Positions 17,402 to 25,896 of a stretch of DNA of 64,000 nt are shown here, in pieces. Below the pieces are notes generated by a model, which searched no databases, was not told the DNA's origin, and saw only the letters and a list, made by a program, of their open reading frames with translations. The stretch's first letter is position 1. Each line of letters starts with the position of its first letter. Made by a program: the position numbers and the translations under genes. Source of the DNA: an uncultured Prevotellamassilia sp. (lineage in GTDB: Bacteria > Bacteroidota > Bacteroidia > Bacteroidales > Bacteroidaceae). The stretch spans positions 1 through 64,000 of the forward strand of contig CAKQOG010000003.1 of the NCBI GenBank assembly GCA_934255485.1. The letters run 5' to 3'.

Positions 17402-17455
17402 AGTTCGCGTATCACGCCCGTGATACGCACGTATCTCGGCCGTGATACGCGAACT
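17402..17455. repeat. REP-like double palindrome, unit GCGTATCACG
   Basis: AGTTCGCGTATCACG (17402-17416) is the exact complement of 17441-17455. Inside, GCGTATCACG / CGTGATACGC (17407-17416 / 17419-17428) makes a tight hairpin with a two-base loop, and 17429-17450 forms a second, imperfect one. It is GC-rich in an AT-rich gap and lacks T-runs, so it is more like a repetitive extragenic palindrome than a terminator. Confidence 0.8.
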
Positions 17456-17690
17456 GAATGCACGTTTTGTGTCAGAACGACCATGTGATAAGCTCAATAT
17501 GAAAGCTTTAAAGCATTGAAAACTAACAAATTATGAACGATGAGTGAAGATGCATAAAGGGCTTTTGCTGAGAAGGGTATTAATCTCATAAAAAAGCTAT
17601 GCTACGCAATATCTGCACTATTGACAACAGAATATAGTGCCCACAAACGATAATAAACCACATTTTTAGGCACAAATGTTCCTCTTCTTT

Positions 17691-17721
17691 TGGTTATCAA
17701 CACTATTTTGTTGTATTTTTG
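17691..17721 (+). promoter_or_regulatory. Promoter of the ftsX operon
   Basis: TTTG at 17691-17694 and TATTTTTG at 17714-17721, 19 bases apart, are a near-ideal Bacteroidetes -33/-7 pair. The -7 box covers the upstream TTG at 17719, so translation must start later, at 17767. Confidence 0.75.
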
Positions 17722-17766
17722 TACGAAATTAGCTTTAATGTACTATTTTCATTCATCATTAAGGAA

Positions 17767-18657
17767 ATGACTACAAAGCACAGAAAACACAGAAGATCCG
17801 GCAATTTCGGAACCATAACAACTTGTATCAGCACGACCTTGGTGTTGATACTTTTGGGTATAATCGTATTGTTTGTTACCGTGGGCACCAACTACAGTCA
17901 GCAGTTGCGCGAGGGCTTAACGGTAGAGGTAATGCTCAACGATAGTATAACCCCCTCGCAGTTTGTACAAACACAAGCGGCATTGCGCAAGGCCAACTAT
18001 TCGCGTCGGGTGGTATATATATCTAAGGAACAAGGCATAAAGGATATGAACGATGTGATGGGCGACGACCTTGGATCGTTTGAAGGCTACAGCCCTATAC
18101 CTGCTGAATTTGAGGTGTATCTTAAATACGACTACGCCAATGCCGATAGCATAAACCTTATTAAAACAGAGGTGCAAAAACTGCCTGCTGTTACTGAAGT
18201 GAGCTATCCGCAAGACATCATGGAAAGCCTCGACCGCACCATCCCAGCCGTGGGCTTGGGCCTATTGGTGTTGGCAGGATTGTTGGCTTTGGTGTCGTTC
18301 TCGCTTATCAACAATATTATACGTATGAGCGTATACGCTCGCCGCTATAGCATACACACCATGAAGCTTGTTGGTGCCAAATGGAGTTTTATTCGCCGTC
18401 CGTTTATGTGGCAAGCCTTGCGCATCGGGCTGTTGGCAGCGTGCATAGCCAGTTGCTTGTTGGGATACATTATATATTATCTGCAATACAAAGCTGGTGC
18501 AGGCGACATTTATTTCAACGAACTCATAACGCCAGATGTATGGATAGCAACGCTTGGTGTAATATTTATATGTGGCATATTGCTCACGCTTTGGTGTGCA
18601 TACTTATCGGTTAATCACCACTTGCATCTAAAGGGCGATGAAGTGTACATAAAATAA
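17767..18657 (+). CDS. ftsX: FtsX, cell-division ABC-type permease
   Basis: 296 residues from the ATG at 17767. The frame is open to a TTG at 17719, but that lies inside the promoter -7 box. The start MTTKHRKHRR is a basic cytoplasmic tail, followed by one membrane segment (LILLGIIVLFV), a periplasmic domain of about 110 residues, and three further segments after about residue 155. This is the FtsX layout. With FtsE it controls peptidoglycan hydrolases, often through EnvC-type proteins such as the one at 49186. It heads the block with DUF3098, uppP, truB and queA; ftsE is not adjacent. Confidence 0.9.
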   Translation: MTTKHRKHRRSGNFGTITTCISTTLVLILLGIIVLFVTVGTNYSQQLREGLTVEVMLNDSITPSQFVQTQAALRKANYSRRVVYISKEQGIKDMNDVMGDDLGSFEGYSPIPAEFEVYLKYDYANADSINLIKTEVQKLPAVTEVSYPQDIMESLDRTIPAVGLGLLVLAGLLALVSFSLINNIIRMSVYARRYSIHTMKLVGAKWSFIRRPFMWQALRIGLLAACIASCLLGYIIYYLQYKAGAGDIYFNELITPDVWIATLGVIFICGILLTLWCAYLSVNHHLHLKGDEVYIK

Positions 18658-18684
18658 TAGGTTAGTAAAATATAAATTATAGAT

Positions 18685-18957
18685 ATGAACTCAACAGTAA
18701 AAAAAGTTTTTGCATTCGATCGCATCAACTTTATACTATTAGCCATAGGTATGGCAATAGTATTGGTCGGAATGGTTTTGATGTCAGGCTCAGGTTCTAA
18801 CGAATCAACGTTCGACCCCGCAATCTTTAGCGCACGCCGCATTAAGGTGGCTCCGGTGGTATGTTTGTTTGGCTATTTGTTTATGATTTATGGCATCATA
18901 CGTAAGCCACGCGCCAAAAAGGAAACTACAACAGAGACTACACAAGAAGAAAAATAA
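18685..18957 (+). CDS. DUF3098 small membrane protein
   Basis: 90 residues with two membrane segments (ILLAIGMAIVLVGMVLM and VVCLFGYLFMIYGII) and a charged Lys/Glu/Thr-rich end. It matches the DUF3098 family that regularly sits between ftsX and uppP in Bacteroidetes. Function unknown; the position suggests an envelope or division role. The gap to ftsX is 27 bases. Confidence 0.85.
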   Translation: MNSTVKKVFAFDRINFILLAIGMAIVLVGMVLMSGSGSNESTFDPAIFSARRIKVAPVVCLFGYLFMIYGIIRKPRAKKETTTETTQEEK

Positions 18958-18982
18958 AACATCACAATAATCAATAGCATTT

Positions 18983-19810
18983 ATGAATACTATACAAGCA
19001 TTGCTAATGGGTATTTTGCAGGGACTTACCGAGTATCTACCAGTTAGCAGTAGCGGACATTTGTCTATTGCCTCAGAGTTTTTCGGAGTAGACGGTGAAA
19101 GCAACATGATATTTACTATTTCAGTTCACGTTGCCACCGTGTTGAGCACATTGGTAATATTGGGTGGCGAGATATGGAAGATTTTAAAAGGCTCTTTCGC
19201 TCCACTTTCGGCTAACGGCACTGGGCTCAATCGTCTTAATCCCGACCAACGCTATGTGTTAAACATCCTTGTGTCTATGATACCCATCGGCATTGTAGGC
19301 GTGTTCTTCAAGGATAAAGTAGAAGCAATCTTTGGTTCGGGCTTATTGGTGGTAGGTTGCTGCTTGCTATTAACAGCAGTGTTGCTTACCTTTTCATACT
19401 ATGCACGTCCACGCTCTCGCGAAAATATCTCGCTACGCGATGCATTTATTATTGGTCTTGCGCAAGCCGTTGCCGTATTGCCAGGATTGAGTCGTTCAGG
19501 TAGCACCATAGCTACTGGATTGATGCTTGGCAACAAAAAGTCAAGCATGGCACAGTTCTCATTTCTCATGGTTGTACCTCCCATCTTAGGCGAGGCACTG
19601 CTCGATGTGCTTAAAGTAGCGAAGGGCGAAGACCTTGGCGGTGACATAGGCATGGTGCCACTCATTGTAGGCTTTGTGGCTGCGTTTATATCGGGTTGCG
19701 TTGCATGCAAGTGGATGATTAACATTGTAAAGAAAGGTAAACTTGTTTACTTTGCATACTATTGCGCCATTGTAGGTATAGGCGTTATTGCATACGAACT
19801 ATTGAAGTAA
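18983..19810 (+). CDS. uppP: Undecaprenyl-diphosphatase UppP/BacA
   Basis: 275 residues, multiple membrane segments. It contains both family signatures: QGLTEYLPVSSSGHL (about 12-26) and LPGLSRSGSTIATG (about 167-180). It removes a phosphate from undecaprenyl diphosphate so the lipid carrier can be reused for peptidoglycan and polysaccharide synthesis. It is 25 bases after the DUF3098 gene and 9 before truB. Confidence 0.95.
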   Translation: MNTIQALLMGILQGLTEYLPVSSSGHLSIASEFFGVDGESNMIFTISVHVATVLSTLVILGGEIWKILKGSFAPLSANGTGLNRLNPDQRYVLNILVSMIPIGIVGVFFKDKVEAIFGSGLLVVGCCLLLTAVLLTFSYYARPRSRENISLRDAFIIGLAQAVAVLPGLSRSGSTIATGLMLGNKKSSMAQFSFLMVVPPILGEALLDVLKVAKGEDLGGDIGMVPLIVGFVAAFISGCVACKWMINIVKKGKLVYFAYYCAIVGIGVIAYELLK

Positions 19811-19819
19811 TCACCATCC

Positions 19820-20659
19820 ATGGCAAAGCAACCAATAAAGGCAACATACATACTGCCCGATGATGAACTCCGCCATTTTACATCTACGCCAACCGAGAAC
19901 TATCAAGGCATTGAGGCGCTGAAGGCTTTTATAGCCACCCCCCATGCAGTGAAGGCCGACGGCAATCCGCTACAAGGAGGCATAATTCCTTGTGTAATGG
20001 CATTCGATAAGCCATTACATATGACATCGTTTCAGCTTGTGGCACGTGTGCGTTGGGTATTGACACGCGCATTGGGCACAAAAAAGGTAAAGATAGGACA
20101 TGCCGGCACGCTCGACCCCTTGGCAACGGGCGTAATGATAGTGTGTACGGGCAGTGCAACCAAACTGATAGAAAAGATGCAAAGCGGTGTGAAAGAATAC
20201 ATCGCCACACTGCAACTTGGTGCAACTACTCCCAGTTTCGACTTAGAACACCCCATCGACAAAACTTATCCTACGGCGCATATCACAGAGGAGAAAGTGC
20301 GCGAGGTACTCCAATCATTTCATGGCGAAATTATGCAGGTGCCACCTGCTTTCTCAGCATGTAAAATAGAGGGTAAGCGCGCTTACGACCTTGCTCGCAA
20401 AGGGCAAGAGGTGGAACTTAAAGCCAAACCCTTGCGCATCGACGAGATAGAACTAACATCGTGTCGCCTCGACAAAAATGAGATTACCATACGCGTGGTA
20501 TGCTCAAAAGGAACCTACATCCGTGCTTTGGCACGCGATATTGGCGAAGCATTGCAAAGCGGAGCACATCTCACAGCATTGCAACGCACGCGAGTAGGCG
20601 ACTTTACGCTCAATCGCTGTTTTAATATAGAAGCATTTCAAAAAAATATATTAGGGTAA
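19820..20659 (+). CDS. truB: TruB, tRNA pseudouridine-55 synthase
   Basis: 279 residues. The catalytic motif KIGHAGTLDPLATGVM (about 92-107) holds the essential Asp. It converts U55 of tRNA to pseudouridine. The N-terminal 50 residues before MAFDKPLHMTSF form an extension longer than in many bacterial TruB, including a TYILPDDELRHF stretch. It lies 9 bases after uppP in the same operon. Confidence 0.95.
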   Translation: MAKQPIKATYILPDDELRHFTSTPTENYQGIEALKAFIATPHAVKADGNPLQGGIIPCVMAFDKPLHMTSFQLVARVRWVLTRALGTKKVKIGHAGTLDPLATGVMIVCTGSATKLIEKMQSGVKEYIATLQLGATTPSFDLEHPIDKTYPTAHITEEKVREVLQSFHGEIMQVPPAFSACKIEGKRAYDLARKGQEVELKAKPLRIDEIELTSCRLDKNEITIRVVCSKGTYIRALARDIGEALQSGAHLTALQRTRVGDFTLNRCFNIEAFQKNILG

Positions 20660-20775
20660 GAGGTTTAAAGAGTAAAGGCCTACTTTTATAGGCATTTGTA
20701 TAAACTATGAGCTTATGCAATGATGCGCCAAAAAGCCCTTTAACAAAAATCTCTTTCTACTTAAAACATTCATAC

Positions 20776-21828
20776 ATGAAACTCTCTCAATTCAAGTTTA
20801 AACTCCCAGAGGAAAAGATTGCTAAATATCCAGCCCCTCATCGTGACGAATGCCGCATGATGGTGTTACACCGCAAGACTGGCGATATTGAGCACCTTAT
20901 GTTTAAAGACATACTCACTTTCTTCGACGAAAAAGATGTGTTTGTCTTTAATGATACAAAGGTTTTTCCTGCCCGTCTTTATGGTAATAAGGAGAAGACA
21001 GGCGCACGCATAGAGGTGTTTCTCTTACGTGAACTAAACCAAGAGTTACGCTTGTGGGATGTATTAGTCGACCCTGCACGCAAAATACGCATTGGCAACA
21101 AACTCTATTTTGGCGAAGACAATTCAATTGTGGCTGAAGTGATAGACAATACTACCAGTCGCGGACGTACACTCCGATTTTTGTACGATGGCGACCACGA
21201 TGAGTTTAAACGTTCGCTCTATGCACTTGGCGAGGCTCCCATACCACGTTTTATTGGTCGTGAAAGCGAACCCGAAGACTTAGAGCGCTTTCAATGTATC
21301 TTTGCTAAACACGAAGGGGCAGTTACTGCACCTACAGCAGGTTTACACTTTTCGCGCGAGATGATGAAACGTATGGAAATTAAAGGTATTGACCCAGCTT
21401 TCATCACTTTGCACTGCGGACTTGGTAACTTTCGCAACACTGATGTGGAAGACCTCACAAAGCATAAAATGGACTCAGAACAGATGTTTGTGAATGCTGA
21501 ATGCTGCAACATCGTAAACAAGGCTAAAGACGAAGGTCACAAGGTGTTGGCTGTAGGCACTACCGTGCAAAGAGCACTTGAGGCTTCGTGCAGCACAGAC
21601 AATCGCATTAAGGAGTTTGAAGGATGGACAAACAAGTTTATCTTCCCTCCTTATGAGTTTCATGTAGCCGACGCTATGCTCTCAAATTTCCATCTGCCTT
21701 ATTCAACATTGTTGATGCTCACCGCAGCGTTTGGTGGTTACGAATACACCATGCACGCATACGATGAGGCTATTAAGCATGATTACCACTTTGGTCCGTT
21801 TGGCGATACCATGCTTATTATTGACTAA
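20776..21828 (+). CDS. queA: QueA, S-adenosylmethionine:tRNA ribosyltransferase-isomerase
   Basis: 350 residues from the ATG at 20776 (MKLSQFKFKLPEEKIAKYPA), the usual length and start of the family; the frame is open 23 codons further upstream to 20707, but that extension is not family-like. Motifs include FNDTKVFPARLYG, GAVTAPTAGLHFS and NFHLPYSTLLMLTAAF. It transfers and isomerises the ribosyl part of S-adenosylmethionine to make epoxyqueuosine in tRNA. Confidence 0.95.
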   Translation: MKLSQFKFKLPEEKIAKYPAPHRDECRMMVLHRKTGDIEHLMFKDILTFFDEKDVFVFNDTKVFPARLYGNKEKTGARIEVFLLRELNQELRLWDVLVDPARKIRIGNKLYFGEDNSIVAEVIDNTTSRGRTLRFLYDGDHDEFKRSLYALGEAPIPRFIGRESEPEDLERFQCIFAKHEGAVTAPTAGLHFSREMMKRMEIKGIDPAFITLHCGLGNFRNTDVEDLTKHKMDSEQMFVNAECCNIVNKAKDEGHKVLAVGTTVQRALEASCSTDNRIKEFEGWTNKFIFPPYEFHVADAMLSNFHLPYSTLLMLTAAFGGYEYTMHAYDEAIKHDYHFGPFGDTMLIID

Positions 21829-21886
21829 AAACGCCCAAATATGCTTGTAGCATATAGGTGCTACGGCATTTTATGGTTATACCTAT

Positions 21887-21933
21887 AAAGACTCCTTTTT
21901 TGATATCGATTTTATCAAGAAAAGGAGTCTTTT
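21887..21933 (+). terminator. Terminator of the ftsX-queA operon
   Basis: AAAGACTCCTTTT and AAAAGGAGTCTTT arms with a T-run. It separates queA from the CotH gene and lies inside the upstream extension of the latter's frame, arguing against a start at 21858. Confidence 0.75.
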
Positions 21934-21971
21934 ATGCTTTTTTAGTAATTTATTCTTTTGCATTTATGTTA

Positions 21972-21999
21972 TTTGATGGTCTATTATATTGTATATTTG
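21972..21999 (+). promoter_or_regulatory. Promoter of the CotH-family gene
   Basis: TTTG at 21972-21975 and TATATTTG at 21992-21999, 16 bases apart. The transcript would start near 22006, so the ATG at 22020 is the likely translation start. Confidence 0.55.
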
Positions 22000-22019
22000 C
22001 AATATATACATCAGATAAA

Positions 22020-23761
22020 ATGAAAAGAAGAAAAATTAAATGTGCAATGCTGCTTACATTCATGTTTGTTGTAGGCTGTAGCTCGGGCTTCTCTCAAAAG
22101 TTGAGTATACTCGTTAATGGGCAACAAGCCTTGCTCGACAGCGTAACCAACACCTTCTATGCCACAGTGAAAAGCGAAGGCGAAGACTCAGTAAAAGCAC
22201 AGATACAAGTGTTGAGGGGCGATGTTGTGTTTGATGGTGGCTATTTTATAGATGGCTATCAGTATGCTAACGCAAGCACTATCAAGGTAGAAGAATCTGC
22301 TATCTCGCATGTTGTTGTGCCCGAATTTGAGGGGAATCCTACGGCAGATACTTGCCGTTTGGTGCTCACCCAGTTACCTCTTGTTGCTATAAGCTACGAT
22401 GCCAATCAAAAGTTAGAAAAAGACCACGATATACCTGCAAACCTTACTATCTATGACACGCAAGACTGGACAAAAGGCCAGGCATTTGCCTCGCCAATAC
22501 TGATAAGTTTGCGTGGTGCAACTGCATCGCAAATGGAGAAAAAAAGCTATTCTGTTACGCTCATAGACGATAAGGGAGAAGAAAACGAAAAGAAACTTTT
22601 TGGCATACGAAAGACTGATAAATGGATAATGGATGCTGCGGCAATTGATTATTCGCGTATGCGCAACCGCGTTGCTTTTGATGTATGGAACGAAATGTCA
22701 AGTTTGCGCGATGGAGATATGAAACGCAATGGCACACAAGGAAAGTATTGTGAACTCTTGATAAATGGCAGATACAATGGCCTTTACTGCTTTAGCGACA
22801 AAATAAACCGCTCATTGTTGGGACTTAAGAAAACCAAAGCCGACGACCCCGAAAAGGCTATTCATGGTTTGCTATATAAGTGTAGTGGCGCATCTTATAA
22901 CAACCATTTCCTTGCTAAAAATGAGCCCGAATTACCTATGAATGCCGAGATTTGGGGAGACTTTGAGATGAAACATCCCGACAACTATTATAGTAACGAA
23001 ACATGGGGACCATTGGCAAATGTTATAGAACAAACCAATGTGCTTTCGGCTCAAAAAGACTCTGTTGAGGCATTGATGAACTGCTTTTATACAGACAACT
23101 TTTACGAATATGCCGTTTTCTTGATGTCGTTTATGCTTACTGATAATGCGATGCACAACACATATCTATTCTATCCTTCTGTGACTATGAGAATGATAAG
23201 TGCCTTTGGATTACTCCTTGGGATTTAGACGGCTGTTTGGGGCGCGATGGTGCTGCCACAAAGATAGAGGGCACAGCACAAAGTTGGGCTGTTTATCAAG
23301 ATAGTCATCCTTTTCGTTACTACTATGATAATGGTGTTGAACCATTTATGAGCAATTACCGAGCAAAGTGGGACGAGCTAAGTGTTGGCCCATTATCTGT
23401 AGAGCATGTGTCGGGGGTTATCGACCAGTATGCCCAACTGTTTGACAAAAGTGGTGCATGGAAAAGGGAACGTGAGCGCTGGGATGGCATTCAGAATGTA
23501 TGGCATAAAGATGCACCTATCTATCTTGCTCCTACTGCAGAAGAAGAGGCTCAATATATGAAAAAATGGTATGAAAAGAACTTCTTGAAAATACAATCAA
23601 ACGTCGAATCAAGTGTATCAACCATTGTTGATAATTCAAAGAACAATGCACCATTCTCTGTCTACACCTTAGATGGCAGAAAGGTTAGTACTTGTGTGGT
23701 GAAGGATTTACCTGCTGGCATTTATTTGATTAACGGACAGAAAATATTGATTTCAAAATAA
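22020..23761 (+). pseudogene. CotH-kinase-family secreted protein, split by one frameshift
   Basis: Two frames, 22020-23228 and 23237-23761 (the second open further upstream), make one protein of about 580 residues. It begins with a signal peptide (MKRRKIKCAMLLTFMFVVGC, a possible lipobox). The CotH domain has KWIMDAAAIDYSRMRNRVAF and ELLINGRYNGLYCFSDKI. After NTYLFYPS the correct continuation DYENDKCLWITPWDLDGCLG reads in the other frame, so one base is missing around 23172-23184. The end, FSVYTLDGRKVSTC and DLPAGIYLINGQK, is a T9SS-like tail. CotH proteins include protein kinases; the WDLDG segment is part of the active site, so the unrepaired protein would be inactive. A true mutation and a sequencing error are both possible. 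Confidence 0.8.
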
Positions 23762-23787
23762 GACGCTTAAAGCGATTAGAAACAAAA

Positions 23788-23830
23788 GTAGGAGGTAAGC
23801 ATATTTGTATTTTGTGCTTATCTCCTATTT
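23788..23830 (+). terminator. Terminator of the CotH-family gene
   Basis: TAGGAGGTAAGCA and TGCTTATCTCCTA arms with one bulge, followed by TTTAG. No small peptide gene follows this T9SS-type gene, unlike the three other secreted-protein loci. Confidence 0.65.
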
Positions 23831-23953
23831 AGTTTATTATCAGCATCAAGCGGAAAATCACCCGTTTATGGGTGAGTATTATTTACGCTTCCATACATAT
23901 AGGTATGAGATAGAAACAAAACTATAACCTTTGGCAATGATTTTATTAATGCT

Positions 23954-24207
23954 CTATTGGTTTTTGTAATAACTCCAAGGATAATTGCCTTTGTTATCGA
24001 ATACATTATCTTCGTATTTGTTGCCATTCTCATCATAGTAGTATATGTCAGCAATTTTTGGATAGCAGTCTGTGAGTAAGCAAGGTTCAGAGTGAAGGGC
24101 TTATCATCTGGCACGTAGAGGTAGTAGGTAGTACAATCACTAACGCCTTCTTTTTGTGGAGTTTTGTTAAGATTGTCTTGTTCTTCAAGTAGAAGCTTTT
24201 TTGTTAT
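23954..24207 (-). pseudogene. Degenerate fragment of an unidentified protein gene
   Basis: Leftward, one frame reads DCTTYYLYVPDDKPFTL and then the coding-like sequence continues in another frame as ADIYYYDENGNKYEDNVFDN, ending YPWSYYKNQ and a stop at 23954. The amino-acid composition is protein-like in each part, there is no start codon, and stops close both frames elsewhere. It looks like the frameshifted 3' end of a decayed secreted protein gene. I do not recognise the family. The surrounding 23762-24261 holds nothing else but the CotH terminator and the gltX promoter. Confidence 0.4.
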
Positions 24208-24230
24208 TTAGCTAAAAAACACTACTTTTG
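24200..24230 (+). promoter_or_regulatory. Promoter of gltX
   Basis: TTTG at 24200-24203 and TACTTTTG at 24223-24230, 19 bases apart, 31 bases before the start codon. Confidence 0.75.
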
Positions 24231-24261
24231 TATTATAATCAATCATAATATTACATAAACT

Positions 24262-25776
24262 ATGTCTGAAAGAAAAGTTCGTGTGCGTTTTGCACCCAGT
24301 CCAACAGGTCCTCTACATATAGGCGGTGTGAGAACCGCACTCTATAACTATTTATTTGCTCGTCAGCATGGTGGCGATATGGTATTCCGTATTGAAGATA
24401 CTGACTCTAATCGCTTTGTGCCAGGGGCAGAAGACTATATCATTGAGTCGTTCAAATGGTTGGGTATAGAGTTTGATGAGGGGGTAAGCTTTGGTGGCGA
24501 ACATGGTCCTTATAGACAGAGTGAACGTCGCGACATTTATCGCAAGTATGTTCGTCAGCTGCTTGATGCTGATAAGGCATATATAGCATTCGACACTCCT
24601 GAAGAACTGAATGCTAAGCGCGAGAGTGTGCAAAACTTTCAATACGATGCTCACACACGTATGGAGATGCGTAACTCACTTGTTTTGGGTGAGGAAAAAA
24701 CGCAGCAACTCATTGATGAAGGCCAACAGTATGTTGTACGTTTTAAGGTAGAGCCAGGCGAAGAGGTACACGTAAAGGATATTATTCGTGGCGATGTGCG
24801 CATTATGAGCGATATCCTCGATGATAAAGTGCTATACAAGAGTGCCGACGATCTGCCCACATACCATTTGGCAAATATTGTAGACGACCATTTGATGGAA
24901 ATCTCTCACGTTATTCGTGGCGAAGAATGGTTGCCTTCTGCACCTTTGCACGTGTTGTTGTATCGCGCTTTTGGTTGGGAAGACACAATGCCTCAGTTTG
25001 CTCATTTGCCATTGTTGCTTAAACCAGATGGCAAGGGCAAGTTGTCAAAGCGCGATGGCGACCGTTTAGGTTTCCCTGTATTCCCTCTTGAGTGGCATGA
25101 TCCTAAGACGGGTGATGTTTCTTCAGGTTATCGCGAAAGTGGCTATTTGCCCGAGGCTGTTATTAACTTCTTGGCACTTCTTGGTTGGAACCCTGGCACG
25201 GATCAAGAAATACTATCAATGCAAGAACTCATCGACCAATTTGACCTTTCAAAGTGCTCAAAGAGTGGTGCAAAGTTCGATTATATAAAGGGTCAATGGT
25301 TCAACCGGGAGTATATACTCAAGACAGACAACGATAAACTTGCTCCTCAATTTGACAAGATATTAAAGGAAAATGGCATCAATGTTCCTATTGAGCGTGT
25401 AGCTGCAGTTGTAGGCATGATGAAGATGAAAAAGATTAATTTCATCAAAGATTTGTGGCCATTGTGCGACTTCTTCTTCATTGAACCTACTTATAGTATG
25501 GACGATAAGTTTACACGCAAGAACTGGAAAGAGGGCGCAAAGGCCGATATGCAAGAGCTATATACATTGCTCGAAGGTTTGACCGATTTCTCAATCGAAA
25601 GCCAAAAGAACGTAGTAGACAAGTGGGCTACAGAGACTGGTAAAAAGCCTTGGAACCCTTGGCGCGTGTGTCTTGTAGGCACAGGTAAAGGTCCTGATAT
25701 GTACGAACTTGCTGCGTTCTTGGGTAAGGAAGAAACGCTAAAGCGTATGCAAAAGGCTATTGAAGTATTAGCATAG
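24262..25776 (+). CDS. gltX: Glutamyl-tRNA synthetase
   Basis: 504 residues. Class I signatures are FAPSPTGPLHIGGVRTALYN (about 10-29, HIGH-type) and KLSKRDGDR (about 259-267, KMSKS-type). It charges tRNA-Glu with glutamate, a cytoplasmic step of translation. The C-terminal anticodon-binding part is present. Promoter and terminator directly flank the gene, so it is its own unit ahead of waaA. Confidence 0.97.
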   Translation: MSERKVRVRFAPSPTGPLHIGGVRTALYNYLFARQHGGDMVFRIEDTDSNRFVPGAEDYIIESFKWLGIEFDEGVSFGGEHGPYRQSERRDIYRKYVRQLLDADKAYIAFDTPEELNAKRESVQNFQYDAHTRMEMRNSLVLGEEKTQQLIDEGQQYVVRFKVEPGEEVHVKDIIRGDVRIMSDILDDKVLYKSADDLPTYHLANIVDDHLMEISHVIRGEEWLPSAPLHVLLYRAFGWEDTMPQFAHLPLLLKPDGKGKLSKRDGDRLGFPVFPLEWHDPKTGDVSSGYRESGYLPEAVINFLALLGWNPGTDQEILSMQELIDQFDLSKCSKSGAKFDYIKGQWFNREYILKTDNDKLAPQFDKILKENGINVPIERVAAVVGMMKMKKINFIKDLWPLCDFFFIEPTYSMDDKFTRKNWKEGAKADMQELYTLLEGLTDFSIESQKNVVDKWATETGKKPWNPWRVCLVGTGKGPDMYELAAFLGKEETLKRMQKAIEVLA

Positions 25777-25788
25777 CAGATGCTATAT

Positions 25789-25838
25789 GTAAGTAGGTGT
25801 TCAAGGTGAATACTTCTTCATTTTGAACGCCTACTTAC
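25789..25838 (+). terminator. Terminator of gltX
   Basis: GTAAGTAGGTGTTCAA pairs with TTGAACGCCTACTTAC at 25823-25838 with one G-U. Its AAGTAGGTG start resembles the hairpin at 9451. Confidence 0.6.
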
Positions 25839-25896
25839 TGCATATATCTATACGTTACATTATCTCTTAAGAAACTACATTACATTTCTTCTCCTA

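Larger units (their letters stand above)
17322..17766. other. Gene-poor stretch before ftsX
   Basis: Holds the double palindrome at 17402-17455 and the ftsX promoter at 17691-17721. I see no reading frame or RNA gene in the remainder. Confidence 0.6.

Noticed and set aside
17719..17766. Upstream TTG start for ftsX
   Set aside because: It falls inside the -7 box of a near-ideal promoter, so it would not be in the transcript.
21858..22019. Upstream ATG start for the CotH-family gene
   Set aside because: The extension runs through a terminator and the predicted promoter; the signal peptide begins at 22020.
23866..24114. An 82-residue leftward frame
   Set aside because: Only its beginning is protein-like; the coding signal shifts to another frame, so I treat it as part of a decayed fragment.
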